From Drosophila miranda (Eukaryota > Arthropoda > Insecta > Diptera > Drosophilidae), in contig NC_046675.1 of NCBI RefSeq assembly GCF_003369915.1, positions 23,808,001 through 23,872,000 on the forward strand: DNA of 64,000 bases. The letters are read 5' to 3'. The stretch's first letter is position 1. Each line of letters opens with the position of its first letter. Made by a program: the position numbers and the translations under genes. Below are positions 19,901 to 32,437 of the stretch, one piece after another. Below the pieces are notes generated by a model. The model made no database searches. It had not been told where the DNA came from and worked only from the letters and a program-made list of their open reading frames with translations.

Positions 19901-22900
19901 AAAGGAATGGCGATAGTCATGGGAGTGGAGTGCGCAGATGGAGTCTTGGGGCGGTTTATGACTGTCATTTAGGAAATCAAATGGGATGATTCAGAAAACC
20001 GACAAAAAACAAAAGGAGAAATCGAAGGAGGAGCCGGAATCCATCGATGTCTTTGCCAGCAAATTGTCGGCAATTGTCAAATGCGATATCTTTTTTCGGT
20101 CTCGTTTTGGATTTATGCAAATCAGTGGCACGATTCTGCTGACTTGCTGACACTCTGGGGGTCTGGAAGTCCATCGTCCAGCCGTATCCATCGATAGATA
20201 CAGATATCCTCATGGCATTTGTCTGGCGGGCACATCCTTTGTATAATTTTGTGCATGATTTGCTGCCTAATAGAAATGCTAAAGGAAATTACGGCATTGC
20301 GTCTCCCACTAAATGGTCCAGTCCACCCAAGACACCCGGATCCAATCAGTCCCCACCCCACACTGTGCGGGCCCCCCCCCCGCAGAGCACAAATTAGCAC
20401 CCAGGGGAGCAGTGGAGGTAAAGTTTATAATGAGCTTGGCCCCGACAATGGAGAGAGAGAGATAACCGACAGCCCCATCTGGCTGTTAGTGCGTGTGTCT
20501 CCATACTCTGATTGGAAATTTAAGCAGGCAGATGGTTGGATAGTGGTGCAGGGAGGGGGGGGGGGCCTCTGGCTAATGCATAAGGCTAAAACTATGGGCC
20601 AGGGGTGTGGGAGGAAACACATATAGAGTGAGTACAAGTGGTTCTCTGGGGTGGGTTGTCATGGCATCAGCAGGGGTTACCACAATTGCAGGTATTCCGA
20701 TAACATCGAACGAGGATGGAACAAAGCCAATATCATTCCAAAGAAGTTGGCTATGAGCGTGCGAGGAATTTCTAAATTTCAGCTGCAAAAATATGAATAC
20801 GAAATGCCACAAATCTGCAAATGAATCCGAAAGTGGCTGGCAACAAATTCCCACATGAAAATTGTAAGGAATCCAAAAATGAAGACCTAAAAATGAGAAC
20901 AAGGCTGGAAGCTCCACTAAAATGTGGCCAAAATCTAAATCTAAATGAAGTTTAGACAAAAAACCACCTGACAAACGGGTCTTAAGCTGTTTTTATGAAG
21001 AAATCAGCTTGAGAACCCTGCCCTACCATAAAACCCAAGAAAAAAAAACCCTTCTCAACAAAAAGTCACTTTAAAATGAGAACCCACCTGCACAGCAGGG
21101 GTCCAAAGAAAGCGGTCTCCCCCCCACCCCCCTCCACACTCCAGAGACCAAGGTTAATGTCTTTATTAACACAAAAACACACGCCCAAAACGTGCGCACC
21201 TCATCAAAGGCCTAAGGAGGCAACCATCTTGACCTTGGAGCCGGGCCCCGACTATGCGTTGCACAACAACGTAGCTCAGATTCAGATTTAGATTCGGAGA
21301 CTCTGATGTGTGCGGCGGGGACAGACACTAAAACTATCTCTGACAGATATGATACCGGTTTTCCACTAACGAATAAATTTATATCGGACCTGTGGCTGTG
21401 GCTGTGGCTGCGGCTGTGGCTGGAGATGCGACTGGGTGCTGGAGGCAGGTCATGCGTAAGTGGATTTCAAAATGTTAATTAAGAGCTGTGTAAAAAAAAA
21501 CCAAAAAAAAAAAAAAAAAAAAACATTAAGTCACCAAAGAGAGAATATTACGGCGGTCTCTTGATGATGCTGGCTGCTGCATTTATTTGCACTATGAGGA
21601 CGTCTGCCCCGCCGCCTGCCTGCCTGCCTGCCAATCGCTTTAATTAAACTTTAATTAAAAACAACAGAAGCCAAATTGCCAATTTCACAGTTTCGGCGTT
21701 TGAGCCCAGCGCAGCGGCAGAGGTGCAACGGCGACGCGACGCCTGCTCGTTGATGTTTGTGTTGATTCAATTAAAGTTTTCCAACACTGCAATCTGCATG
21801 GTTTAATGCGCTTATCCACTCACACTTGGGCATTCTTTTCGGTTGTGCGGCATTCCCACCGGCTTACGTGTGCGTGCGTGAGCGTTTCAGCCGGCGGTGT
21901 TTGCACTGCACATCTGAATGTGAGAGTGGATCCATTGTACATATCCCCATATGCCCCATATGTACATATGTAAGCGGAGATTATGGAGATCCCGGGGAAT
22001 TACCCTGTCGATTGGCGGGGAATAAGTGTTGAAGAGTGGCATAAACAAGGGGATTCCGTCATAAAGTGCAAAAAGGATGATGTGGAAAAGCCCATGTCAA
22101 ATCGGAAGAGAGATTCTAGCCATGAAGGAAGGCCCAGTTGGTCTGTAAATGCCCATTTATTTCCTTTGGTTTTATTATTAATAATAATATCTGTGTTGGT
22201 TTTCTTTAATGTAAACTCCCATCAAATGCAAACGAGCATAATTCCCATATTAACCACCAAATGTAATATTTTTTTGCAAATTTTCGTTGGAAACCAAAAC
22301 ATCCTCTGGGCAGAAATTCGCAGAAATATTTGACTACGAGTAAGAGCTCAATCAACCAAGAGAATATGAAATATTTTGATTAAAAACAAGCCTAAATTAA
22401 ATGAAAATATTAACCGAAAGAACGTTGATGGTTTTAGCACGATAAATGCATCAGAAATTGAATGGGAATTTTCATTTGGAATTCCTCAAGTTCCTCAGAC
22501 AAAAGGCTGGTTTCTTCAGCATTCATTAAGTTGCCCTGAACTCCAAACTCAAGCTTCAAGCCCTCTTCGAAATAAGCTTCTTATATGATTACCACAGACA
22601 GGGAAAATTTTCCATTAAGAAGTTGGAATATAATCAACACGTTGCAGCCGTCTCACCGCAACTCAAGTTACGGACTTAATAACCCCAAGATTCTCAGAAG
22701 CAGTATCAATTTCTATTGGAGGGCTGCAGCATGCCGCATGCCCCCACACCGATGCGAGACGTGCATTAAAACGTGGCATGGGGCGGGTATTGCATCAAAA
22801 TTGGTTACGCTTCTGCATTAAAGTTTCCAGGACAACAAAACGGGTGAAGGGGGCGGGCTGTGAACAGCAGCATAACCCGGAAAGACCTTAACCCAAACCG

Positions 22901-25863
22901 AATCGAGTCGAGTAGAGTCTTGGAGGAACTTAAAATCCCATCATGGGCATGGCATGGGCTCTGCCATTGTTGTTTTTGCTTAAAATGCCATAAAGTTTAA
23001 TTGAAAAATAAGGCAACGGCCCAACGAAATACCGAAGCCACCACCACCCACTCAACATAATCAGCTTCAGAGCATCAAGCAGAAGCAGAAGCAGCAGCAT
23101 TCAACATCATCCAGTGGCAGCAGCCATCAGCATTCAGCCATCAACGTCGACTGCAGGCAGTGACGCAACAACCGCTGTCAAAAGTTTTTATGCATTTTTC
23201 GGCTTTTTGTCACCGCGTCAACGGCAATGAGGATGAACGACCGAAACGTCAACAAGACGTTAAGACAGAGAGACTCTCTCTCTCTTGGCCAGAAGCTCCC
23301 CTCCGCCGAGCATGCCCGTTTGTCGTCTGTCTTCTACTTTTGTGTAAATACCTAACAGATGGAGTGGAAAGGGGTATATCGATGAGGTCTGGCTGTAGGT
23401 AGCAGAAGAAAAGCCTTCCTTCATGGAAATTACAGTCGATTAGGAAGTACTTTGGAGACTATAAGGATAGACTGTGGTATCTATAATCACAGAGATATGT
23501 ATATATCGAAATAAGCACCCACAACTAACCATTCCCAAAACAATCATCATCTTAATCGGATAAGATACTAGATATGTGCCCAATGGAAAACCAATTCAGA
23601 CCATCTCCCACGTCTTTAGCGGGTATCCTTCTGTCGAAATATCGATTGCATGTATCCCTCTCCTACTGGCTGTTGCTGTCAATGGCAATGCATCAGCTTT
23701 ACTTTACCAGAAACACAAGCAGAAACAGCAGCAGTTGCAGAAGTGGCATCCACATCGTCAGTGGCATCAGTGGCGGGTAGCCTGTTTTCGAAGTCAGTAG
23801 TTGGCAGCCTTTTTGTGATTTCGATTTTTAAATTATTCAGCAAAATCTGTCTGCGGCCGGGCCGGCCTCCTGTCAGTCAATCCATCTACGAGTATTTCTG
23901 TCAGTCATCGCCTTTTTGCATCATGTGGCGCCTCATCATTTATCGATGAATTTCTGGCTTGGCCAGATAATCGGTTCGATTCGATTCAGTTTCTGGCTCA
24001 GTTTCCGATTTGGAAGCGACGGTTAATTAGTTTTTGCGGCTTAACCAAAGACCCAGTGAAGCGTTGGCCCACTGATTGAGTTTATTGGTCGCCAGATGAT
24101 GTCCCCCATGCCGTTGCCACAGCATTTGACCGCAATTGCAGCTGCAATTATGCCGAGTTCATTAGGCTTTAGGCCTCTGGCCCTTATGCCTCTGGGCAGA
24201 CCAGAAGCCACAAAGAGAGGGGGAGAGGGGTAGAGCAGGTGCGCCAGTGTGTGGGGGACAGACGATTAACAATGTTTCTGCACTGCAGTCATTTATAATT
24301 AACCTTAAATCTGCCTACAAATTGGGTGGGTAGGGCAGGGCTCTCCTTTGTGTGTGCTCTTCTGAATATTAAATCAGTGAAGGACTGGAGTGGTGATGGT
24401 TACGGGGTGTTAAAGCAGGTTTAATGGGATTATTTTAGGATGGTTTTATGGGATTAAAGTTGTGTTTTCGCGGCTATCGAATTATGTGATGGTTTGGCGG
24501 CTTACAAGTTAACGAAATTTGTGAATTATTGAATGAAAATAGATTAATTCCCCCAAGTGAATGGTCTTCGATATTGTAGATCTTATTTTAGAGCTTTCCC
24601 GCACTGTACCATCCCATTACACGGCTTGCCTCCCCTTCACCTTCACCTTCACCCTCAACCCCCACACACACACATCTTAACCCCCGATCCATGCTTTTTG
24701 CCAAAAGATCTCTCTGTTTTCTGTGTGTATCCTTATACGTGTTTTGCTTTCTGTTTTGTCTTCCTTCCCTGCCCCCCAACAAAAACCACAAAACATTCCA
24801 CAAAAATATCGAAAATCAAAACCAGAGAGCCGCCCCAGCCGAAGCCGAATCCGAATCCGAGTCCCCCGCGACAGAGACAACCACTGAGGCACAGGGCGTG
24901 AGTGAGCCACCGATCAAATTGGTGCATGTCCTGAATCCCGGAGAGCGGGAGTATCTGTCGCCCAATCTGATCGGCGTGCAGAACATAGCCATGACCTTCC
25001 TGCCGCTCTCGATGAACTTCATCAACATTATCGATGCCTTCCGGGAGATCACCAGCGGCGTGCAGTACGAGATCCTGCTGAATGCTGTGGACACGAAGGA
25101 CAAGGAGAACGCGGACACCATCTGCCGCCTGGTCATACTCGAGAAGCCCTGGCTGCGCACCCAGTGGGGGGACAAGCATCGGGAGTTGGTCACCTCGAAC
25201 TGCACGGATTCCGCGGAGAACTCTGTCTCCTCGGATCCGGCAGAGCGGGGGCGGCTGCTGAACGAGAAATACGTGAGTAACAGCATCTTCAATGGCGGGC
25301 AGAGGAACGAGCTGAGTGACTCCGAAATGGCCAATCTGGAGGCCCAAATACTCACGGGCGTGGGGCCAACGAAGCGGAAAGTCAGCCAGAATAAGTCCGC
25401 TGCTACTCCTCCAGCTACCACCACTCCAGCTTCTGCCTCTCCTCTGGCTGGTGATCCTGCTCCTGCTGCTCCTGCCCTGTTGGCCACCATAACAGTCACC
25501 GATTGGAAGCCAACGCCACCTGGGCCCACTAATGAGGCCACAACGGCAATTAGCATTGATGAGGCGGCCACCGAACAGACCCAGACTCCCCCCGAGAGTG
25601 TGGCAAATGATGGAGTGGAGGCGCAGGAGCAGGAGGAGGAGCAGGAGCAGGTGGATGCCACAACGCCGCCTCCTGCCACCAGCGAGCTCAACGATAATGA
25701 GAAACGTTGGCTCGACGATATCCTATCGGTGGGTGCGTATAATTTTGAAAAGACCATTCAGAAGAAGGAGGACAGCGAGGAGCAGCAGCAGGAGGAGAAG
25801 GAGGAGAAGGTGGAGACCATTCAGGAGGAGGCTACCACTATTATACCATCTTCAGCGACATGA
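16938..25863 (+). CDS. CtsF: Cystatin-only alternative product of the cathepsin F gene (predicted)
   Basis: If the GTGAGT donor at 25273 is not used, the reading frame of exon 24826-25272 stays open for 196 more codons to a stop at 25861-25863. With the signal-peptide exon 16938-17039 this gives about 379 aa: signal peptide, one cystatin-like domain, and a Thr/Pro/Ala/Glu-rich acidic tail ending with Glu/Gln/Lys runs. An AATAAA lies 169 bp after the stop, followed by T-rich sequence, so it would work as a terminal exon. The tail includes a non-repetitive block ([19 protein letters not shown]) that looks like genuine coding sequence. Such a product would be a secreted inhibitor-like protein without the protease. 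Expression is inferred, not shown. Confidence 0.6.
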
Positions 25864-27704
25864 ATATTATATTATCATCATCATCATCACACACACACAC
25901 AGCACTCTATCATCCCATCCACCCCCAAGCATCATCAGAACATCTCCTGTGTCTTTCTCTGTTTAGTCCCCATACATACTCGTAAATACTCCGTACTCTT
26001 TATATAAAAAACACTCAACCTAAATGCGAACAATAAAAGAAGAAAATGTTATTTAATTGAATTTATTTAAGCTTTGCCTTTTGCACACACCTGCCACCCC
26101 TGTCCATGTCCATGTCCATGGATCCCTGGTGGTGTGGGAGGGTGTTTGGGGGGACAGGGTAGGGTTGAGCATCCCCCGCCCCCACACAACACTTATTTCA
26201 CCTTAATAATCAAATGAGTTTCCGCTTTCAAATTACGGCCGCAATCTGTTTAAGCCCGTGAGGAAGATGGTCTCTCGGGGAGGGGGAGAGAGAGAGCGGG
26301 AGAGAGCATCTTCCACCCACCTGTCTATATTTCTCGAGGGGAACGAGTGGGAGAGAGAAGCTTAGCCCAGAGTCCCTCGGCAAGTACCGTTATATATATG
26401 AGAGGTTAAGTGGGTTTGCTGTGTCTGTATTTGTGTGTGTGCAAGTGTCGGCGCCTGTGGTGTCGAGGGGGAGAGAAGAAACACACACACACACACACAC
26501 ACACACACTGAACACGTGAGTGCGAAGCAAGTGTTCTCATTATCCTTGTGCTCTACTTTTTACAGCGGTTGACTCTCTGCAGCAGGAGAATGCACAGTGG
26601 TATGAAGATCGATGGAGAGTGGAAAGTGAAGAGTACATTTTTACCTGAAGAATAGACACTCCCAAGAGATCGCAAGATATTAAGAGACTGTTGGAGAATG
26701 GTGGTAGAGTCTACGTATGATTATAACTGACTTATCATATCTTCTTTCCTAAAAATACAATACAAACCATTCCATGATATAGTAGTAGATATACATACCT
26801 ACATACAAATATACAATGCTCTTCTTAGATCCCAATAAAAAAGATCTATCTTATAGGATCTTGAGATATTATAATGCACATACCACAGAAATAGTATACG
26901 ATATGAAAAGTTCAGAAAGTTATGGTATTACGGCTGAAATAGCCCTAACAATGTTCTCCCTAGCTATGGGGATTCCTCTAAAAGAGATCTACCATTGTAA
27001 GGGATCTCCCAAAAGATCAATAAGTCAAATATTAGTACCATGAAGAAAGAGATATGAAAAGGTAAAGATATTATTTGATTTAACGCTTAAAAAAAGCAAA
27101 CAAGAGCACCTACGAGTAGACTCCCCTTGAAGAAGATTTCTTTACTGTTTAGAGGGATTATAAATACTATAATGGAGTGGTAAATCACCTATAATAAAGT
27201 ACAAATGTGCGTGCCACCAAATATCCCAATTAATACTGTATTTTCATAAAGATAAACCTCCTGAAGAGACCTTTTATGATTAAAGTAAAAAAATATACCA
27301 ATACCAAAATATCATGCACCAAAAGATCTACTTTGAAATTTTCTACCTATCTTTTTGGATAATATAATATTCTTTGAAAAATGCACAATATTCGTAATCA
27401 ATGGGGAAAAAGATGTCCTCTCCGAAGTAGAGTTCTAACAGATATCGCTATATCCCATATGCCTCGTTAAGCAAATGAATTCTTTAATCATTTACCCAAA
27501 TACCCCCGAAATCTGTTGTGGATCTTCAACACAATTAAGTGCTCAACCATTCGAGAGGGAGATCTAAATGCGATTCTAAAATACCATAAAATAGAATAAA
27601 TGAATGGAAAACGAGAACGAAAACAATTCCCACTGATTTCGCTGATTTGCGGCAACTGTCAGAAACTGTAGAATCGGTGCCACACTTGACTGTCAATATA
27701 TATA

Positions 27705-27738
<34 letters not shown>

Positions 27739-30700
27739 GCGGAGATGTGTACAACGTACGTACGGAGTACTTTCAACCGAATGGATTTTACGGGCCATTG
27801 CACACACTCCCATCTGGCTCCACTGTTCCTCCGCCCTCGGGGCTCGTTGAAACATCATTTACGTTATAATTCTTATTGAAATACACATTTGAATTAACAG
27901 CTCAGCGGTGGGGTTGAGGCGGGCACTGCGACTGGGGAATGGGGACAGTTGTGTTGTGGCAGGATCTATGGGATGGCTCGGATGGGTGGCTGGGGCATGG
28001 AGGTAGGTGGATGAAACGGAAGGCTTAATGAATTCATGTTCGGACAGGCCTGTACTGGAAATCCCGTCGAAACATTGCTCCGCCGTTGCTCTTTCGCTGG
28101 TTTTTTTCCCCCTCCTGTATTTTTAATTATACACACGTCGGAGCCATTACATTTCATTCGGGCATTGTTGTCGCTGGCCCCCATCTACTCCCGTGCTTGG
28201 GAGGTGACCTGTCCTGGTCCAACGACTCCTCTCCTCCTGCCCTGTCAGTTACCTGCCAACGGCAGCAGAGCAGCAGTAGTATCATCAGACATTTTGGGTT
28301 GTACTACACGGCACAACGAGAATCGGCAGCAGAACCGAAATCCCGCACTCCGAGCCCATCATCAGGAGCATCAGGAGCACCAGGAGGAGGAGGAGGAGGA
28401 GCTGGAGCAGAACAGCTTCGCCATCATCGATGCCAAGAGGCAAACGAATTTCCAGCCAAAATGTTTGGTTTAATTGGTTTTGTGTTCGGCATTGAATGGT
28501 TTATGTGCCCTGCCGCATGTGTCTTCCACTGTGTTATTGTTGGGATCTGATCTGCCTTTAGGGTGGTGCTGGTAGTGGTGGTGGTACACACTCGTCCGTC
28601 GTAGGGTTTTCTTTGGTGCAAGTTTTCCGGCACATCCGTTTGTGCCGTGTGTCCCGTGTGTGTCTTTCTGTCAATTTTGGTAATGTAAATTCCGACTTGT
28701 CTTTGTTTCATTTGCATTTATATGTAATTTATGTGCCAGGTTCCACACTCGCATTCCATCTTCCCTCTCCAACGAGGACTGTCGGTCACAGGACTGATGT
28801 GGCGACAGCTGTGTGTCCCTCTGTCTGTCATCCTGTTCGCAATGGATAAGTGTATCTATTTCGGTTAATTAGCAAGAGGATTAACGAGCTCAAAGATACA
28901 ATATAAGACATACACGAGTACAGTAGAGGGCAAAGAGGGAGGGAAGGCAATGTAGTTTGACTTGCGACCTCTGTGCTCTTTGGCGGCTAATGCTTGTATC
29001 TGTTGGATCCTTTTATATGTTATTCCAGCTCATTTAGAATGATGGACATATATGTTCATTCCCCATAGGACTAATAATTTTATTCATACTGGTTTCTTAT
29101 GCTTTAAGCCTTAAGTAATGAGCCTTGGCCATAGAGATGCTCATGGCTTGAGACGAAAAGCTAAATTACACTACAAATCGTATCCAGATGGCACTATTTG
29201 TGCCAAAACGATGTCTAACAATCCAAACTAAAGCATATTTCTCTCTCTTTCACTGCATGCCTTTCCCGTAAGGCTATATCTGTCTTTCAGATAAGAAAGG
29301 TAGTCAAGTGGGCAATTATGGGCAATCTTAAATAAATCTCCAAGATTGCTTGTTTAGATCGATGAATATTAGTATTAGTATTATTATTGATAGGATTTGC
29401 TTGAAACTCGTCAATGGGGGGCTTTTGAGATCGCTGATTACGAATTTGTATCGAGTTCTTTTCTCTTCAAAAGATTTATCTTTAAAGGGGGAAGATGTAG
29501 ATGTAGCAAGGCCGGGGAGTTATTCGTTTTAATTGAATTCATATTCGTAATTATTGACCCCGAAAGCCCCCAGTGACGAGTTTCCAGCAAATCCGATCAA
29601 TTTTTCAAATGAGTTTCCAACATGTTTCGACAATATAGGTTTTTTGAGGTTAGAAAAAAAACCTTACGTGATGGAGTAAATCTGACCTTGGATTCGTGGT
29701 CAGGGCCCCAAAATACTTGGGGATAGGATTCTCTAGTCAGCCGCGCACTACACTTTTTTTTGTGGGGCTTTGAAATTTAGTTTTACTTTCTTCAATCTTG
29801 AATTGTGTCAGAGAACTTGCCTGCTTGTAGAGTAACTCATGTTGCACTTTTTTCTTCAGTTCCACAGTTGAACTGACCATTGTTGAACTCTAAACAATAA
29901 ACAATATGGATTTAGTATCGCAGAGTACTCATATATGGTGGCTTTATCTTCCCTATCCTACAAGATCTCAAGCCCACAGCATACTTTTGACTTTCTATAA
30001 CGCAAATCCTCTGGAAACACTATTCCTACAAACATCAAAGTCAACGAGAAATCAGTCACTCTAGTTTTATAGAAGAATCTATACAAAATTCATTCACTTC
30101 TATACGTTAGACACGGGCAGGAGAAATCTAGAAAACTAGGAAATACTTTACACCAAAATATTTGAACGGTGCGTATGGTGATTTCTCTAGCAAAACATAA
30201 CCTCTAGATATAGATATTTATTCATTGAAAGTAGAAGAATAAAGCTCAAGATGAAGCCTTCCGACCTGAGTGCGCGCATTCGACAGATTTGGATCATGAC
30301 CGGATGGTTGCGTCACGAGGCAGCGGCCGCCGCTGGCATGATAGTGTTGCGGCGGGAAAGGGAACAATCGACGGAGGACAATCAAGGCGAGATGCCCGAG
30401 GCGGTGGTGGCGGTGGGCCAAGTGGGCTTCGATACCGAGGGAAAGCCGCACACAGTGCGCATTCTTGACGACTACGTAGTGCCCTTTGAGTGCGGTCTCT
30501 GATTTGACTGTACTTTATTTTTTGGGTGTGGTGTGCAACCGTTATTCATTTCACCTTTTGACAAGTTATCCGATTCGATAGTCTCTCGATACCGATAACC
30601 AGTATCAGAACCGCGCCAATGTCCCTCCACACCCAGAGCTGCGATCACAATTAATGTTATAATTTGATGAAAATGTAAAAAAAAAATTTGATGTTATTAA

Positions 30701-32437
30701 AAGAAAGTTTTTAAGTGGAAACATTGTGGCATTTTGGGGTTCCCATAATTCGATTTCAATTAAGAATATTCTGGAGTATGTTCTCATTAATCATGTTCAT
30801 TGGGCAACCACCTACGATTTCCAGGGATTGGGGGGCCACACACTTCATTGCAAGTGTTAGAGCTATCCAATACTAAGCCATTTCCCTGCTTCGCCTCCTT
30901 CTTTCAGTTCGTGCGCAGCAAGCGTGGCCTGAATGATGTACCCCTGGGTGGCAGCAAGCCTTTCGATGCGCAGCAAGCAGAGGAGCAGCTCCAGCGCACC
31001 CTGGACAAGCTTACAGCCGGCGAGGGACCGCATTACAAGTGAGAATCATGGACAAACCCAATCGAAAGGGGGATTTAATCAACTGTCAATCTGTTACAGA
31101 ATCGTGAAAGTCTACACGGCCTCGCGTCAGTTGGTGTCGGGCACTTTGACTCGCATCGACGCCGACCTCATTGACGGCAACACGGATGTGCAACACCGCT
31201 GCATCGTCGAGATCTGGGCAAAGCCCTGGCTGGAGGAGGGACACGATATCACCTTCAAGTGCCGCAACCAGAAGGTGGTGCAGGCCCGTCACAGCCGCTC
31301 CGTGGAGTGGGCCGAGAAGAAGACGCACAAGAAGCACAGCCACAGCCACCATGCGCTGGACAAGGTGGACCATCTGTTCCACAAGTTTCAGATCCGGTTC
31401 GGGCGTCGCTACGACAACACGGCAGAGCGCCAGATGAGGCTGCGCATCTTCCGGCAGAACCTGAAGACCATCGAGGAGCTGAACACCAACGAGATGGGCA
31501 GCGCCAAGTACGGCATCACGGAGTTCGCGGACATGACCAGCACGGAGTACAAGGAGCGCACCGGTCTCTGGCAGCGCGACGAGCAGAAGCCCACTGGCGG
31601 GGCGCCAGCCGTTGTGCCGGCCTATGAGGGGGAGTTTCCCAAGGAGTTCGACTGGAGGCAGAAGAACGCCGTCACCCCGGTGAAGAATCAGGGCTCCTGC
31701 GGCTCCTGCTGGGCCTTCAGTGTGACCGGCAACATCGAGGGCCTGTATGCCGTGAAGACGGGCGAGCTAAAGGAGTTCTCCGAGCAGGAGCTCCTCGACT
31801 GTGATACCACAGACAGTGCCTGCAATGGCGGACTCATGGACAATGCCTACAAGTAAGTGATGGCTGAGCGAAGACATCTACGCATTGATGCTCACGCTTC
31901 CTTCATTTTCTGTGCCCTAGAGCGATTAAGGACATCGGCGGCTTGGAGTACGAGGCCGAGTATCCCTATGAGGCCAAGAAGCAGCAGTGCCACTTCAACA
32001 GGACGCTCTCCCATGTCCAGGTCTCTGGATTTGTGGATCTGCCCAAGGGCAACGAAACGGCCATGCAGGAATGGCTCCTCACCCACGGACCCATCTCGAT
32101 TGGTAAGTGATTGATGGAGCCTTTGTCATCAAGCAAACAGCATTCTCATCGCACGTATCCTCTGGTTCCAGGCCTCAATGCCAATGCCATGCAGTTCTAT
32201 CGCGGCGGCGTCTCCCATCCCTGGAAGGCCTTGTGCTCCAAGAAGAACCTCGACCATGGCGTGCTCATTGTGGGCTACGGCGTCTCCGACTATCCCAACT
32301 TCCACAAGACCCTGCCCTATTGGATCGTGAAGAACTCGTGGGGACCGCGCTGGGGCGAGCAGGGCTACTACCGCGTCTATCGCGGCGACAACACCTGCGG
32401 CGTCAGCGAAATGGCCACCTCCGCCGTGTTGGCCTAA
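16938..32437 (+). CDS. CtsF: Cathepsin F-type cysteine protease with two cystatin-like domains, long form
   Basis: Secreted/lysosomal papain-family (C1A) protease, orthologue of D. melanogaster CG12163. Exons: 16938-17039 (signal peptide, 34 aa), 24826-25272, 30908-31038, 31100-31852, 31921-32102, 32172-32437, giving about 626 aa. Skipping the second exon stays in frame and gives about 477 aa. These lengths match my memory of two fly isoforms (about 614 and 475 aa). Exon 2 encodes a cystatin-like domain with a degenerate loop (EITSG) and a KPW motif. Exons 3-4 encode a second one with an intact QxVxG loop (QLVSG) and KPW. A His/Lys-rich linker, an I29 propeptide (ERFNIN-type helix, FADMT) and the mature protease follow. 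Catalytic residues are Cys in [10 protein letters not shown], His in LDHGVLIV and Asn in VKNSWG. The acceptor before 24826 has its pyrimidine tract about 45 bp upstream. Confidence 0.93.
19163..19660 (-). pseudogene. Decayed coding fragment of unknown parent
   Basis: Read on the minus strand, the segment translates into protein-like pieces that switch frame several times and contain in-frame stops. One frame gives [19 protein letters not shown], a stop, then [19 protein letters not shown]. Another gives [18 protein letters not shown] third gives [18 protein letters not shown], and a later one [14 protein letters not shown]. The order and composition suggest one ancestral protein broken by at least three frameshifts, with no introns visible, as in a processed pseudogene. 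I do not recognise the parent gene. Confidence 0.5.
21503..21523. repeat. Poly(A) run in intron
   Basis: An uninterrupted A run of 21 bases directly after a shorter A9-CC run. It could be the tail of an old retroposed sequence or simple slippage; no retroposed body was recognised next to it. Confidence 0.7.
26032..26037 (+). terminator. Poly(A) signal for the cystatin-only transcript
   Basis: AATAAA 169 bp downstream of the stop at 25863, followed by a T-rich stretch (TGTTATTTAATTG). It supports an alternative terminal exon inside the cathepsin F gene. Confidence 0.55.
26481..26508. repeat. CA dinucleotide microsatellite
   Basis: About 14 uninterrupted AC units in the cathepsin F intron. 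Confidence 0.9.
27705..27728. repeat. GT dinucleotide microsatellite
   Basis: About 12 GT units in the cathepsin F intron, continuing imperfectly to about 27740. Confidence 0.85.
30251..30502 (+). CDS. Small unidentified protein nested in a cathepsin F intron
   Basis: Intronless ORF of 83 aa on the same strand as the host gene, about 400 bp before its third exon. The ATG follows CTCAAG, a reasonable fly start context. Composition is protein-like: an N-terminal amphipathic part with [14 protein letters not shown], an alanine run, a charged middle, then [24 protein letters not shown] and a CGL C-terminus. G+C is much higher than in the flanks, as expected of coding DNA. I see no signal peptide, zinc-binding motif or clear transmembrane helix, and I do not recognise the family. 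It has its own stop and does not join the protease frame, so it is probably a separate gene. A spurious GC-rich ORF is the alternative. Confidence 0.6.
   Translation: MKPSDLSARIRQIWIMTGWLRHEAAAAAGMIVLRREREQSTEDNQGEMPEAVVAVGQVGFDTEGKPHTVRILDDYVVPFECGL

Larger units (their letters stand above)
17040..24825. other. Cathepsin F intron 1
   Basis: A 7.8 kb intron with a consensus donor (GTGAGTG). It contains a decayed pseudogene (19163-19660), a 21-base A run (21503-21523), GTGGCT repeats (21390-21425), and GCCT repeats near 21610-21630. TA-rich palindromic runs occur near 19730-19820. ORFs at 21983-22333 and 23574-23949 lack coding character. No further exon was identified. Confidence 0.6.
25864..30250. 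other. Cathepsin F intron 2 region
   Basis: The first 170 bp would be 3' UTR of the cystatin-only form. The rest has GA-rich tracts (26270-26360), CA and GT microsatellites, and AT-rich sequence. An open stretch at 28036-28473 encodes Gln/Glu/His-rich peptide in one frame and Gly/Ser-rich in another, with no convincing splice sites. Nothing else was identified. Confidence 0.5.

Noticed and set aside
24733..25757. Long minus-strand ORFs
   Set aside because: Antisense shadows of the cystatin-domain exon and its extension, which carry the recognisable protein.
28036..28550. Overlapping plus-strand ORFs with Gln/Glu/His or Gly/Ser runs
   Set aside because: Both frames are open because of GGA/CAG repeats. 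No good acceptor and donor link them to the cathepsin exons, and the protease frame joins cleanly without them.
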